38,520 nucleotides of DNA, taken from the NCBI GenBank assembly GCA_018398765.1, contig JAHBMJ010000274.1, forward strand, positions 4,190 to 42,709, given 5' to 3'. Positions 19,967-29,484 of this stretch are shown here, one piece after another. This stretch comes from Chromera velia. Taxonomy: Eukaryota; Sar; Chromeraceae. The position numbers and the translations under genes were made by a program. The number at the start of each line of letters is the position of its first letter. Position 1 is the stretch's first letter. The notes beneath the pieces are model-generated. The model worked only from the letters and a program-made list of their open reading frames with translations, made no database searches and was not told the origin of the DNA.

Positions 19967-22833
19967 AGTGCACCCTTCGGGACCTGCATGAATGCATAAA
20001 TGCATGGCATTTGCTTCATTTTTTCTTCCTCTCCCTCTTCTCTTCCTATGCATGCATTCCTCTCTCTCATTGTGTATATCAACAAAGACCAGGCCTGGCA
20101 ACACCACAATGAAATTGAATGCCTCCCTTGAATGTCTCCTCCCGTTTCTTCTTTTTTTGAATGTATATGATCGCTTCTGTTCTTTTATTGTTTCCTTCTC
20201 TCACTGCAACTGGACAACCCTAATTTAACCTCCACTTGAATTCCATATAAGCCATAAAGTGAAGGAGGGGCGCTCGAAAAAGAGATTGAAAAAGAATGAA
20301 TAAAGTGAAGGAGGGGTGATCCCCCGCAAAAACATTGACAAAGTGAAGGAGGGGCCCCTTCTCACAGTTTTTTTTTCTTTCACACGAACAAACCTGCATG
20401 CGATTTTTTCGGTCACTCCATGCATGTATGGAGCTTGACTATAAAGAACCATAAAGTGAAGGAGGGGGCGGCGCGACGAAGCGCTATGTCCTTCCTCCGG
20501 AAGATAAAAGAAGGAATACAGACAGCTGCCACAAGAAAGATCAAGTGAGTCAATGGTATGAAGGGAGGGGGACGCCTCACCCTTTGCCTGGCAAACTAAC
20601 TCTGACCTCTCTTCCCTTCTCTGCTTGTTTCTCTTCTCTTCTCTTCTCTTCTCTTCTTTTCTGTATTTCGATTGTTTCTTCTTCCTCACCCGGCAGGGAC
20701 CCCTCCCCCCTCCTTTTCTGTCATGAGTTGTCTTTCTCCCCTCTTAAAATAGCTAACCGCAAGAATCAAGCCACATTTTTTCTCTTCAGTTTTTTCCTTT
20801 CTCTGACACTTCTCTTCTTATGTCTGACTGAATAAGCGATCGATCATTTGTCTTTCTGTTCCACTGTGTACCCTCTTCTCTCTTCCCAATGAATGCATTT
20901 GTATACATAAATGCATACATGCAAGTGAAAAAGAAAAAGACATTTGATTCCTGCAAGACCATAACAAAGAAAAGAAAGTGCGAGACTGTCAGTTGAACCT
21001 ACCCGTCTCTTGGCAGACCCTTGCAACCAGCCAATGCATGTCTTCTCTCCCTCTTCTCCTCTTTTGTGAACACAGGCAGGACGAATGCATGAATGATTCT
21101 GGTGGTCAGCCCTCAGGCCGAGCAAGAATCTGGTTTCTCTCTGTGCCTTCTCTTCTTAGACTCTAATCTCGACTGCTGCCGACAATCCTACAAGAAGAAA
21201 AATACCCTCAAAGGAGTCCACGTCAAAGCACCAGGTGTCCCCCCACCAATTGTGCGAGACTCCACAACGGCAGCATACATGAACATTTTTGTCGAGACTG
21301 GATTCGAAAGAAAGAAAGAAAGCTGGAGGAAACGGATTCAACACTGAAGTTCTTCTTGCATTTTGACCTGTTCTATGTTTATTTTGGAGGTTCCTTTTTT
21401 TCTTCAGTTTTATCTTCAGAAGAAAAGAGCAGTCTGAAAGAAGCAGGGAAAGGAAAAAGATGATCACGTCGAGTTTGCACTAACCGGTCAAGTCTATGCC
21501 TCTTGTGTCTCCATATGTCTCCCTTTCCTTCCTTCCCGATCACGTAAGTGTCAGGAAGAATAAAAAGGACTGACAAGACGTACCAACAGCTGCAGCTTGA
21601 AGATCTGCAGTCTTTCCTCGTTACCTGCAGTCAAAAGATATATGAATGTGCGAAATAAGACAAGAGAATTCATGTAAGCATGCTTAGTCTTAATGCTCCT
21701 CTCCCCTTTTTCTCATCCCCGGTCTCAACGGAGTTTGATGCATAGAATTACTTGGCCACTTCATGAAAAAGTGGCTACAGTCTTTCTTTTTTCTTTGTTT
21801 TCTGTTAGCTGGTCCTGGTACCTTGCCCTTATCGCTCTACCAATTCATTTTTCTTTGTGTGGTTTCCCCAAACTTGAGAGAAATTGCCGACTTGACCTCC
21901 CTTCCTCCATACCGCCCTCCTTTTCTCACAACTGTCAAGCCTGGCTTTCTCTCTCTCGCTGAAAGATTACTAAAAGAAAGAGTTCCTAACTTCTCCTTTC
22001 CTGACTCCCCCCTTTCTTTCAATCCCTTCGTCCCCAATACCATAACATCATGCGAATTTTGAGGACAGCGTGAATGCATGCATGATGCGGAATGATGGTG
22101 TTTGTGAATGAATCATCACCACACCCCCCCACATCACAATCAACACAACCAACCGGTTTGTTATACCACCAAGTCATCATTTAAAGGATCTTCTATGAGA
22201 TATATAAAGCCAGAAAGACACGCGAACGGACCTGGTTGCTGGTAGATGATGGAAGTAAGAAGACGGTGATGATATGCGATTCGGAACTGATGCCGTCTCC
22301 TTGTCCATGTCATTGCCCCCCCCCTTCTCCCCTTCCTCATCACCAACCTTTCTCCTTTCTCCTCAGCCTTGTCCTCCCTCAGAAGCGAGACGAGAAGCCA
22401 GGAAATGTAGTGGAAAGAGCGTTTGAGACGGAAAGCAAGAACTAAAGCAAGAAGAAAGGTGGTGTAGCTCACCTCATTGTGCTCTTCTCCTACCTATGTC
22501 CCTTTCCTCCCTTTCATCTTCCACTCAGCCTTCCACACATAGAAAAGGCACCGTTTCACACCTTCAAAAGGGAGAGGACATTTACTTAAACCATATACAA
22601 AAAGGGCAGGAAGTTTGGAAACAATAAGATCCGTCTACCAGGTTGAAGAAAGCCATAAACATGCATGCATGAAAAAGAAATTCGCGCGCACCACGCGCGT
22701 CAGATGCATAACTATGCCTTGCAGGATTCATTTTCAAGCCCCACAAGCAGGATTGCGGCCGGGGCCTCCGACTGTGGCGGGCCTCAAAGCAACGTGCTCG
22801 AAGCCATGAGTTTCTTGCACGTTTGGACCCACC
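19967..22833 (+). other. LTR element, long 3' noncoding region
   Basis: About 2.9 kb between the last recognisable coding stretch and the polypurine tract. It holds the four PPT-like motifs, a TTCTC microsatellite at about 20630-20660, many TGCATGCA-type palindromes (near 20047, 22075 and 22662) and pyrimidine-rich stretches. An open frame of about 100 codons at 21763-22062 starts with a hydrophobic, signal-like segment (WLQSFFFLCFLLAGPGTLPL). It is short, shows no family, and I do not call it an envelope. Confidence 0.5.
20254..20467 (+). repeat. Four copies of a polypurine-tract-like motif
   Basis: AAAGTGAAGGAGGGG occurs at about 20256-20270, 20302-20316, 20340-20354 and 20453-20467. The element's own PPT at 22834-22852 reads AAAAGTGAATGGAGGGGAC and differs from the motif mainly by one inserted base. 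The four copies lie in noncoding sequence about 2.4 kb before the right LTR. They could be extra plus-strand priming sites, or remnants of repeated 3'-end duplications. Confidence 0.85.
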
Positions 22834-22852
22834 AAAAGTGAATGGAGGGGAC
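22834..22852 (+). promoter_or_regulatory. Polypurine tract
   Basis: AAAAGTGAATGGAGGGGAC runs directly into the TGAG start of the 3' LTR. This is the place and composition expected for the RNase-H-resistant primer of plus-strand DNA synthesis. Confidence 0.88.
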
Positions 22853-23212
22853 TGAGAATGTCGTGGCTGGCGCGGCGGGCGGCCTGCCTGGAGTTTTAGA
22901 CCCTGGGCGGCGCCGGTCACCCTCTATACAGACAACAGCGTTTCGGGACCTCGGGCCACCACGGTATCGAATCGGGTTTCAGAAAAAACGCGGTTTGCAG
23001 CAATTGGAACAATCTAAACCGCCAGAAATTCATGGATTCAGCTAGCTTGATTGAGACTTCTAGCAGTTCGATAGATCGATTTAGCATTGACATTCTCTTT
23101 ATCTGTATGAACCTGAATAGATCGTGTGCCTGTATGTGTGTGTGATTGGGTTCCCTCCAAAGGAAACGTCTTCGGAAGGTAGGTTATTCATCTACCACTA
23201 TAATCAACGTTA
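22853..23212 (+). repeat. 3' LTR (360 bp)
   Basis: It matches the 5' LTR over all 360 bases, with about 17 differences and no length change. Every difference I counted is a transition. It begins TGAGAATGTCG and ends CAACGTTA, followed by the target-site duplication. Confidence 0.95.
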
Positions 23213-23217
23213 GTGAT
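23213..23217. repeat. Target-site duplication GTGAT, right copy
   Basis: An exact match to 3214-3218, directly outside the 3' LTR. Confidence 0.93.
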
Positions 23218-23356
23218 CCAATCGAAACATTTAAGTTTTGATCGGCCAACAACTGAATCTGAGCTGCGTCTTATTGTGGAAATCTAGGTGGGAATATGAA
23301 TCGTATGTCACGTCTGCATACTTTAAGAGTAGTATCATGTAGTCTGGATTGTGACC

Positions 23357-23722
23357 TCAATCAATCGATAATCGACTGACATTCGACTGACAGTGTCTTA
23401 GCTTACAGCCATATGGTAAAAGAAGCTGAACATAGAAATGTTTGTGTCGGTTTGTGTACAGTCGTGTGTTGCTGTCGTGTTTACCAAATTGAATGCTGTA
23501 TGATTGATAGGCAAGGGGCGCAAGCGAGTTTGTATTAGTATAGTCACTTATGAATATTTGTTCGCAGCGGAGAGACCAAGCAGTGAGATTCCGACCGTGT
23601 GTGTCTTCCTGTGGTGAAGGAAGAGTAGGTAAAGAGGTGCCTCCGGCAGTCACTGTGTACTTTTCTGTGTCTATCAAGAAACGTTGAGGCTGAACAGCAA
23701 TGAAGTTTACACAGCAAGGCAT
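23357..23722 (-). CDS. Hypothetical ORF (121 codons)
   Basis: It starts at a true ATG and has mixed, non-repetitive composition. The first codons fall inside a minisatellite fragment (23711-23827), which argues against a conserved gene. No domain, signal peptide or membrane segment is evident. Probably chance. Confidence 0.15.
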   Translation of the reverse strand: MPCCVNFIAVQPQRFLIDTEKYTVTAGGTSLPTLPSPQEDTHGRNLTAWSLRCEQIFISDYTNTNSLAPLAYQSYSIQFGKHDSNTRLYTNRHKHFYVQLLLPYGCKLRHCQSNVSRLSID

Positions 23723-23827
23723 GCAGAATGGTTGGGCATCAGATTATGGCAGACATACATATGTAGAAGGAAGAAAACTAGGGAGTAAAAGTCTGCTCCG
23801 CAGTTAGGCATGCAGGATAGTCAAGCA
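23711..23827. repeat. Minisatellite fragment (about 1.7 units)
   Basis: It matches the 70-bp unit of the main array at 25189-26490. ACAGCAAGGCATGCAGAATG and GTTAGGCATGCAGGATAGTC are near copies of the unit's two GGCATGCAG blocks. It is separated from the main array by about 1.4 kb of other repeats. Confidence 0.75.
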
Positions 23828-23852
23828 TAGGGGTGTACTATCCTCCTATTAA

Positions 23853-24012
23853 GACACCAGGGGGGGGGGGGCATCCAAGTTTGCTCCGTTATGCCCGTGG
23901 ATGGCGGGACGAGCATCAGGCGCTTTGCGCCTGATGCACTGGACACCGCCCCCCCCGGTGTCCACTGCTACCGGCCCATGCAAGAAGGGATACCCCCCCC
24001 CGGTGTCCATGC
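23853..24012. repeat. G-run and hairpin cluster
   Basis: Two adjoining perfect hairpins lie here. GCATCAGGCGC at 23913-23923 pairs with 23927-23937 across a TTT loop. TGGACACCG at 23940-23948 pairs with CGGTGTCCA at 23956-23964 across a C-only loop. Outer blocks of GACACC plus a long G-run (from 23855), and a C-run plus GGTGTCC (to about 24010), are inverted relative to each other, giving a foldback outline. Similar blocks recur near 25105-25170. Confidence 0.7.
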
Positions 24013-24268
24013 GGAGTTGCCCACCGAGGCTGACGTTCAGCTTTTTAATGCATGCATGCATGCATACATTTTTTTTTTTAGAGGCCCATGCATACAACAA
24101 TGCTCCATAACATGTTTTATGGGTGCAAACCGGGGAAAGTCTCTCAAAATTATGCACCTGAACGTGCCTGAACGGCAACACCCACCCAACCTTCCTCACT
24201 GAGTCCTCTGCTAATCAGCACCGGCCACTCAACCTAAAAAGTTCGGCGAACACGCTCTGCTCTGCTGA

Positions 24269-24379
24269 ATCGAGGGATACCCTGAGGAGGAGAACACTTG
24301 GGAGCCAGAGAGAAACCTCCTTAGTACCTCTGTCAAGAAGATGGTCGCCGCCTACAAGAAGGCTAACCGGATGAAGTGA
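24269..24379 (+). pseudogene. Chromodomain remnant (C-terminal half)
   Basis: A 36-codon frame contains GYPEEENTWEPERNLL followed by a basic helix (SVKKMVAAYKKANRMK) and a stop. GYP-x-E-x-(N/D)TWEPExNL is the signature of the second half of a chromodomain, and the following helix is also expected. Chromodomains bind methylated histone H3 tails and occur in HP1/CHD-type proteins and at the end of chromovirus (Ty3/Gypsy) integrases. No integrase or other partner domain is seen upstream, so the parent is undecided. It is a broken fragment among repeats. Confidence 0.7.
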
Positions 24380-24435
24380 AAGGAAAGATGCAGAAGAGGA
24401 TGGGTTAGCCAAGCACACGCACACATGCACACAGA

Positions 24436-24487
24436 GAGAGAAAGAGACAGAGAATGAGAGAGAGAGAGAGTAAGAGAGAGAGTAAGA

Positions 24488-24540
<53 letters not shown>
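24436..24540. repeat. GA microsatellite
   Basis: Nearly pure (GA)n with scattered AAA and TA interruptions, about 105 bp. The minus strand gives poly(Leu-Ser) readings, which are not a gene. Confidence 0.9.
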
Positions 24541-24542
<2 letters not shown>

Positions 24543-24544
24543 CC

Positions 24545-25188
24545 GAGTCATTTTCATTATGTATCTATAGATAGGTCGGACTTCGTGCCTGAAGGGGGTC
24601 CATAGGCTTGTCAGAACGTATTGGGGTGACTTTGCATTGGGGTAGTCAGGTGTTCCAACGTTTTCTTCTCCTTCCTCAGTCCTTCTCTTTGCACGCAATT
24701 AGTGTATCGCATTCATACATGGTGTCTCGATGGACCAAGATCGAGTACATACATGTATGACTCTATCGCCTTTCCCTCTCTTCTCAGCATCTCTCACTGT
24801 TCGGAGATCGAAAAATTACTGATGACTTGCACAGTTATTGACAAGTTGCACATGGATAAGATTGCACACGATTGTTAACTAAGCTAGTGATATATTAGTA
24901 ACATGATTAGTTTGAAGACACTTTTAAATAGTGTCTAATAGTTTAAGATATATTAGTGTTTTTGAGTTTTAAAATCGTCTTAGATAGTCGAAGAGATTTT
25001 AAGATATTGTATAGCTGAGAAGTTAGGGGTTTTTTTTATCCACCATATTATGCCTCACACCCCCCCGCCATCTGTAGTCCGGCGTTTTCAGATGACCTCA
25101 TTCTGAATCATACCGGGGGGGGGCATCCACCCTCAGCTCTTGTAGCGCTGCACACCACCTCCCCCTCGGTGTCATACATCCCTATAGT
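24545..25188. other. Spacer, AT-rich in the middle
   Basis: I see no gene. From 24830 to 25030 it is AT-rich with repeated ATATTAGT and TTTTAAGATAT phrases. Near 25105-25170 it carries a second set of G-run/GGTGTC inverted blocks like those at 23853-24012. Confidence 0.4.
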
Positions 25189-26490
25189 TAAGCGTTAGAC
25201 GGCAGGCATATATACAAAAAGATCAAACTCTAATGGCAAGGCATGCAGAAAGGCCGAGCGTTAGGTGACAGGCACCCATGCAAAAGAACGAGATCTGCAC
25301 CGCAGTCAGGCAGGCAGAAAGTTTGAGCGTCAGACGGCAGTCATTCATCCAGAAAGAACGTCAAACTCTGCACGGCCGTCAGACATGTCGTAAGGTCCAG
25401 CGTCTGGCAGGCATACATGCAGACGCATACAGAATTTGAACTCTTCACGGCACTAAAATACAAGAAAAGTCAAGCGTCAGACGGCAGTCAGACACGCAGA
25501 ATGGTCGAGTGTCAGACGGCTGCAGGCATACATGCAGAAAGAACCAAGTCTGCACCGCAGTCAGGCATGCAGAAAAGTCGGGTGTCGAATGGCAGGATAT
25601 GGCAGATACACATGCAGAAATCGAACTCTTTACAACAGTAAGGCACAAGAAAGGTCGAGCTAGCTTTAGATGGCAGCTATCCACGCAGAAAAAACAAACT
25701 CTGCACGGTACTCAGGCATGCAGAAAGGTTGGGCGTCAGATGGCAGGCACACATGCAGAAAGAACCAAGTCTGCACCGCAGTCAGGCATGCAGGATAGTC
25801 GAGCGTCAGACAGCAGGCACACATGCAGAAAGAACAAACTATGTATGGCACTCAGGCATGCAGAAAGGTCGGGCGTTAGATAGCAGGCACACATGCAGAA
25901 AGAAAAACTCTGCACGGCAGTTAGACATGCAGGATAGTCGAGCGTCAGATGCCAGCAGGCACATATGCAGAAAGAACAAACTCTGCACGGCAGTCAGATA
26001 TGCAGGATAGTCGAGCGTCAGACAGCAGGCACACATACAGAAAGAACAAACTCTGTACGGCAGTCAGGCATGTAAGATAGTCGAGCGTCAGACGGCAGGC
26101 ATATATGCAGAAAGAAAAAACTCTGCACGGCAGTCAAGCATGTAGGATAGTCGAGCGTCAGACGCCGGCAGGCACACATGCAGAAAGAACAAACTCTGCA
26201 CGGCAGTCAGATATGCAGGACAATCGAGCGTCAGACGGCAGGCATACATATAGAAAGAACAAACTCTGCACGGCAGTCAGGCATGCAGGATAGTCGAGTG
26301 TCAGACACCGGCAGGCACACATGCAGAAAGAAAAAACTCTGCACAGCAGTCAGACACGCAGGATAGTCGAGCATCAGACGCCGGCAGGCACACATACAGA
26401 AAGAACAAACTCTGCACAGCAGTCAGGCATGCAGGATAGTTGAGCGTCAGACGCCGGGAGGCATACATGCAGAAAGAACAAACTCTGCAT
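25189..26490. repeat. Minisatellite array, about 18 units of about 70 bp
   Basis: The unit contains CGAGCGTCAGACGGCAGGCA, CACATGCAGAAAGAACAAAC and TCTGCACGGCAGTCAGGCAT in that order. Some units are 73 bp through a GCCGGC insertion. The left half is more diverged than the right, as expected if units are added or homogenised towards the right end. Seventy is not a multiple of three, so the many short Cys/Gln/His-rich frames are repeat shadows. The array stops abruptly inside a unit at 26490, against dispersed repeat copy B. Confidence 0.95.
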
Positions 26491-26491
26491 G

Positions 26492-26953
26492 AACAGAGTG
26501 GACTCCAAAGTAGGACTTAGTGGAATTCAAAGTAATTTTTAAATTTACTATATTCTAGCTTCATTATAAAGTAAAACTAGGTTACTTAAAGCAATCTAAA
26601 GTTTTTTAGAGCATTTAAAATCGTTACTTCTGTGCGAATCTGCTCAAATGTGCTCAAAAGACTGGTTGATTAGCTAGGGAAAAATTATGATCACCGCGGC
26701 ACGTAGAAGTTAGTGAATGTTACCTGCAAAGAAATACACAGGCACAACACTAATGGATACGCTCAAAAGCAACATTCAGCGCCGCCAATCAAGTACAAAG
26801 AATTGTTTCTTCTGCAAGGGAAACCGTGTAGGAAGGAGGGCTTCACAGCTAGGCTGGTCAGACCGGACAAGAGGTAGTCAGCAGGGGTCGGAGAGGATTC
26901 CGAAGAACAGAGCACAGAGACAACATAATTTTGTTCACAAAGAAGTCACACTA
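26492..26953. repeat. Dispersed repeat family, copy B (about 462 bp)
   Basis: It matches copy A (816-1351) end to end in the same orientation, from AACAGAGTGGACTC to TCACACTA. It lacks the segment of about 55 bp found in copy A and has a few small indels. It starts within two bases of the interrupted minisatellite unit, so it looks inserted there. Confidence 0.85.
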
Positions 26954-27470
26954 ACGTCCTTAGGAGTGGCTTAATCTTCTCATATAAGGCACTTCTCAGC
27001 AGACAGGACATCTGTACCTTGGGGCCATTCTTTGAAGACAAAAGAAATAGAGAAGAACGTAAAGAAGATGGAAGAGCTCTCTGTAGTCCTGATAAAGAGG
27101 CAGACAGGGGGAAGTTGCCCCTTTCTTCCCTGTCTCCCCTTTTCATGCATTCCATTCCCCAGGCATCCTTAATTTTGGCAGAAACAAACAAATTCCCCTT
27201 TGGGGCCCGTCTTTCTGAGCTCCGGACAGGGAGAGATGTCAAAAAGTCAAGGCCTGCCCATCTGAACAGACCATTGACGGCTCGTCTTTGCTTCTGCCCC
27301 GTTGGTCCCTTCCATGAATTCAAAAGAGCCTAAGGAATACGGAGATGCGAACGGCTAAGTGTAATCCAGAATGAAGCAAAACGAGCACACAAGAGCGCGC
27401 GAGCAGACATTAAATTAATAGACAAAAGAGAGGGTACACGCAAACTCCTGACTGGAAGTCGGGCCGCCTA
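26954..27470 (-). other. Region between dispersed repeat B and the LINE coding part
   Basis: A minus-strand frame of about 125 codons (26946-27323) shares the reading frame of the LINE reverse transcriptase but shows no recognisable RT C-terminal motif. It overlaps the last bases of dispersed repeat B. The segment at 27330-27470 should hold the LINE 3' end. No poly-A tail (poly-T on the plus strand) or short tandem tail is evident, so the end is undefined. Confidence 0.3.
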
Positions 27471-28280
27471 TCAAACAAACTGGAGCCGCAAGTTGTCAAT
27501 CGCCTCCCAGTCTCCCTGTCTTATCGGAAAGCACTCCAGGCTATAGAGTGCCACCGGCTCCCAGCACGCCTTCAACAGCTGCATCTTTCCCCTCAAAAGC
27601 AACCCAGACAGACTTGCAGCCAGACCAATCACCGCCCCTATTGCACGCTCTGCACTGCGTAGACGTGCTTCAATCGACCGAGTCAAATCCCCTCCCTCAA
27701 ATAGAAGGTAACCCAAATATTTGTACTGATCACACCAGTCTACTTCCTTCCCTTGGTACAAAATCATACCGTTACAGTCCTCGCGGTATTCACAAAGGCG
27801 CAGGACCTTGGTTTTCTTTAGATTGACATTCAACCCCCACTTTCCGCAATACCCCTCCAGGGCATCGAATTTTGCTTGGAGGTCGGCTGCTGAGTGTGCA
27901 AACAAGACAAGATCATCAGCGTAGCCTATACTTCCCAAACTAGCCCCAGCAAGGTGAACCCCCTCCATTTCCTTTCCGTCTCCCCGTTTTCCTTTCTGAA
28001 TCTCATTATACAGGTCATTAATGAATAATAGAAAAAGCGACGGGGATAACGCATCATCTTGCTTAACCCCTGCCCCCTTCAGGAATAGAGCCGAGTCCCC
28101 ATCGACTCTCGCTTTTACACCTCTATACATTGATGCAATTATCAATAGATCTCTCTTCTCTATTCCCTCAGCCTGCAGCTTTGCCAGAAGCTTCAGCCGA
28201 GGGATAGAGTCAAGCGCCTTTAAGAAGTCGACAAATCTGCCCAAGAGCCCCTTCTTGCCTCTTCTGCATTCTTGTACCAA
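27471..28280 (-). pseudogene. LINE ORF2, reverse transcriptase catalytic part
   Basis: In order: GRFVDFLKALDSIPRLKLLA (motif A with the first catalytic Asp), KQDDALSPSLFLLFINDLYN (motif B region), SIGYADDLVLFAHSAADL (motif C, YADD), GKWGLNVNLKKTKVL (motif D) and YKYLGYLLFEGG (motif E). A thumb-like region follows to a TGA stop at 27471-27473. The part after the thumb is shorter than in most LINE ORF2 proteins, so the C-terminus is probably lost. The segment is in a different frame from the upstream RT half, with the change near 28250. The frame has no native start, since it is an internal part of ORF2. Confidence 0.88.
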
Positions 28281-29460
28281 TTAAGCCTACCACTAGCTGC
28301 TCCGATCCCCTCTCTTGTACCCACCCCTTTCCTAAACCCGATCTGTCTGTCGTCAAAACGAGCTTGCTGACAGATTCTATCATCTATAAGGAGACCAAAG
28401 AGCTTTACAAGGGGGTTAACGATATAGACTGGACGCCAGTCATTCGGTTGTGGCGAAGGAAGACCTTTCAGGACGGGTACGATTCTCAACAAATTCCAGT
28501 TATCAGGCCAACACGCATATGCATGCATTAAATTAAAGAAAACAAATAAAAGGAAGCAAGAGATGGGAGAGTGACAAAAGCAAAGGTCGAGTTGTTGAGG
28601 AGAGATGCCATCGAGCCCTGCCGCTTTCTTTCTATCCATTCCTTTCAGACGATCAGTCACCTGCTTATACGAGAAAATGAATTGCTTCGGGGGCTCCGGC
28701 TCCGGATCAGGCTCTGGCAATTCTTCACCCTCCCCAAAAACCCGTGCCCAATGGTTTGAGAAGTCTCTTGCCCCTGGTCTCAGACCGTTTTTCGACAACT
28801 TTCTCCTTTCTTTCCAAAGGAAGAGGGGGTCATTAAGCAAATGTGTCTTCGCTTTTTCAGTTTCCCCTCTCTCAAATCTCTTCCTTTTCTGCCAAAAGAT
28901 CTCTCTCCTTTTCTTTAAGATGTTTTCCACCCTTTCCTGCTTTAACTCTCTCTCCACCCCACTTGCACAGTCCTCAACTTCTTTCCTTACTTTCTTCAGG
29001 TATTCCTGCAGCTCTTTACATTCCTCATCCCACCACCCTTCCTTCTCTCTAAACAACATTTTGAAGGTAGGAGGCTGTTGCTTCTCTGTTGCTTTCACTA
29101 TTACTTCCTTCACCGGCCTAACCAAAACCCAACACCAGGCTGTAGCCAAGGCTTTCACCCGGTCTTTCTTATCTTGAGGGCTCACTGGGGAGGAGGTCAA
29201 AGAAGAGGGCAAAAAGGCTGTCAAGGAGGGTGGGGAGGAAGACACAGGAGGGGGTGGGGGAAGGGGAGGCTCTTCGAATGGTTCAACTTCTCTATAATGC
29301 TCCCAGAGTCCCTGCCATGTCTCTCCCACCAGCTCTCTTGTTGCTGCCGCTATTGGCAGCAAATCCTCATCTTTCACCGCTGCCTTTCTGATGGATCTGT
29401 AAAGCGGGGGGCACTGCTGCAGGGATGGGGCATCCATCCGCTTTCCCGCAGCCTCAAGCG
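28220..29460 (-). pseudogene. LINE ORF2, linker and N-terminal reverse transcriptase
   Basis: After the endonuclease comes a helical, highly charged linker (KELQEYLKKVRKEVEDCASG, ENILKKRREIFWQKRKRFER) with a poly-Pro segment. The N-terminal RT blocks follow: VTDRLKGMDRKKAAGLDGIS (motif 0/1, K-x-AAG-x-DGI), NLLRIVPVLKG...PNDWRPV (motif 2) and DDRQIGFRKGVGTREGI (the (Q/A)xGFRxGxGT block typical of LINEs). The frame runs on past the junction into unrelated residues where the next segment takes over in another frame near 28250. Confidence 0.85.
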
Positions 29461-29484
29461 AAGAAAAAGGAGAGAAAAACAGAT

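Larger units (their letters stand above)
3219..23212 (+). mobile_element. Giant Ty1/Copia-like LTR retrotransposon (19,994 bp), fossil
   Basis: Both ends are fixed by 360-bp direct LTRs, a 5-bp target-site duplication, a primer-binding site just inside the left LTR and a polypurine tract just before the right LTR. The internal order of integrase, then reverse transcriptase, then RNase H, together with the RT sequence (DVDNAFL, YVDD) and the RNase H region (TDASF, ADPLTKG), places it in the Copia superfamily. Typical Copia elements are about 5-10 kb, so a 19-kb interior is exceptional. The extra length lies mostly upstream of the integrase, and a long noncoding zone follows the last ORF. The two LTRs differ at about 17 of 360 sites (4.7 percent), so the insertion is not recent, though no host substitution rate is known. 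The coding region is broken in well over ten places and the copy looks dead. Confidence 0.92.

Noticed and set aside
21763-22062. Envelope-like protein in the 3' part of the LTR element
   Set aside because: There is only one hydrophobic N-terminal segment, about 100 codons, and no fusion-peptide or second membrane span. The evidence is too weak for such a call.
24405-24698. Minus-strand ORF rich in Ser-Leu repeats
   Set aside because: It is a GA microsatellite read on the opposite strand.
25417-26366. Several short Cys/Gln/His-rich ORFs in the minisatellite
   Set aside because: They are frames of the same 70-bp unit. The unit is not a multiple of three, so each frame soon stops and the peptides repeat.
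25189-26490. CRISPR array
   Set aside because: The repeats are about 70 bp, head to tail, with no unique spacers. The setting is eukaryotic and there are no cas genes.
816-26953. A single 26-kb composite element bounded by the dispersed repeats
   Set aside because: The only support is two same-orientation copies. Between them lie unrelated pieces (host-like intron, a complete LTR element with its own target-site duplication, a minisatellite), and no flanking duplication is seen. It is kept only as an open alternative.
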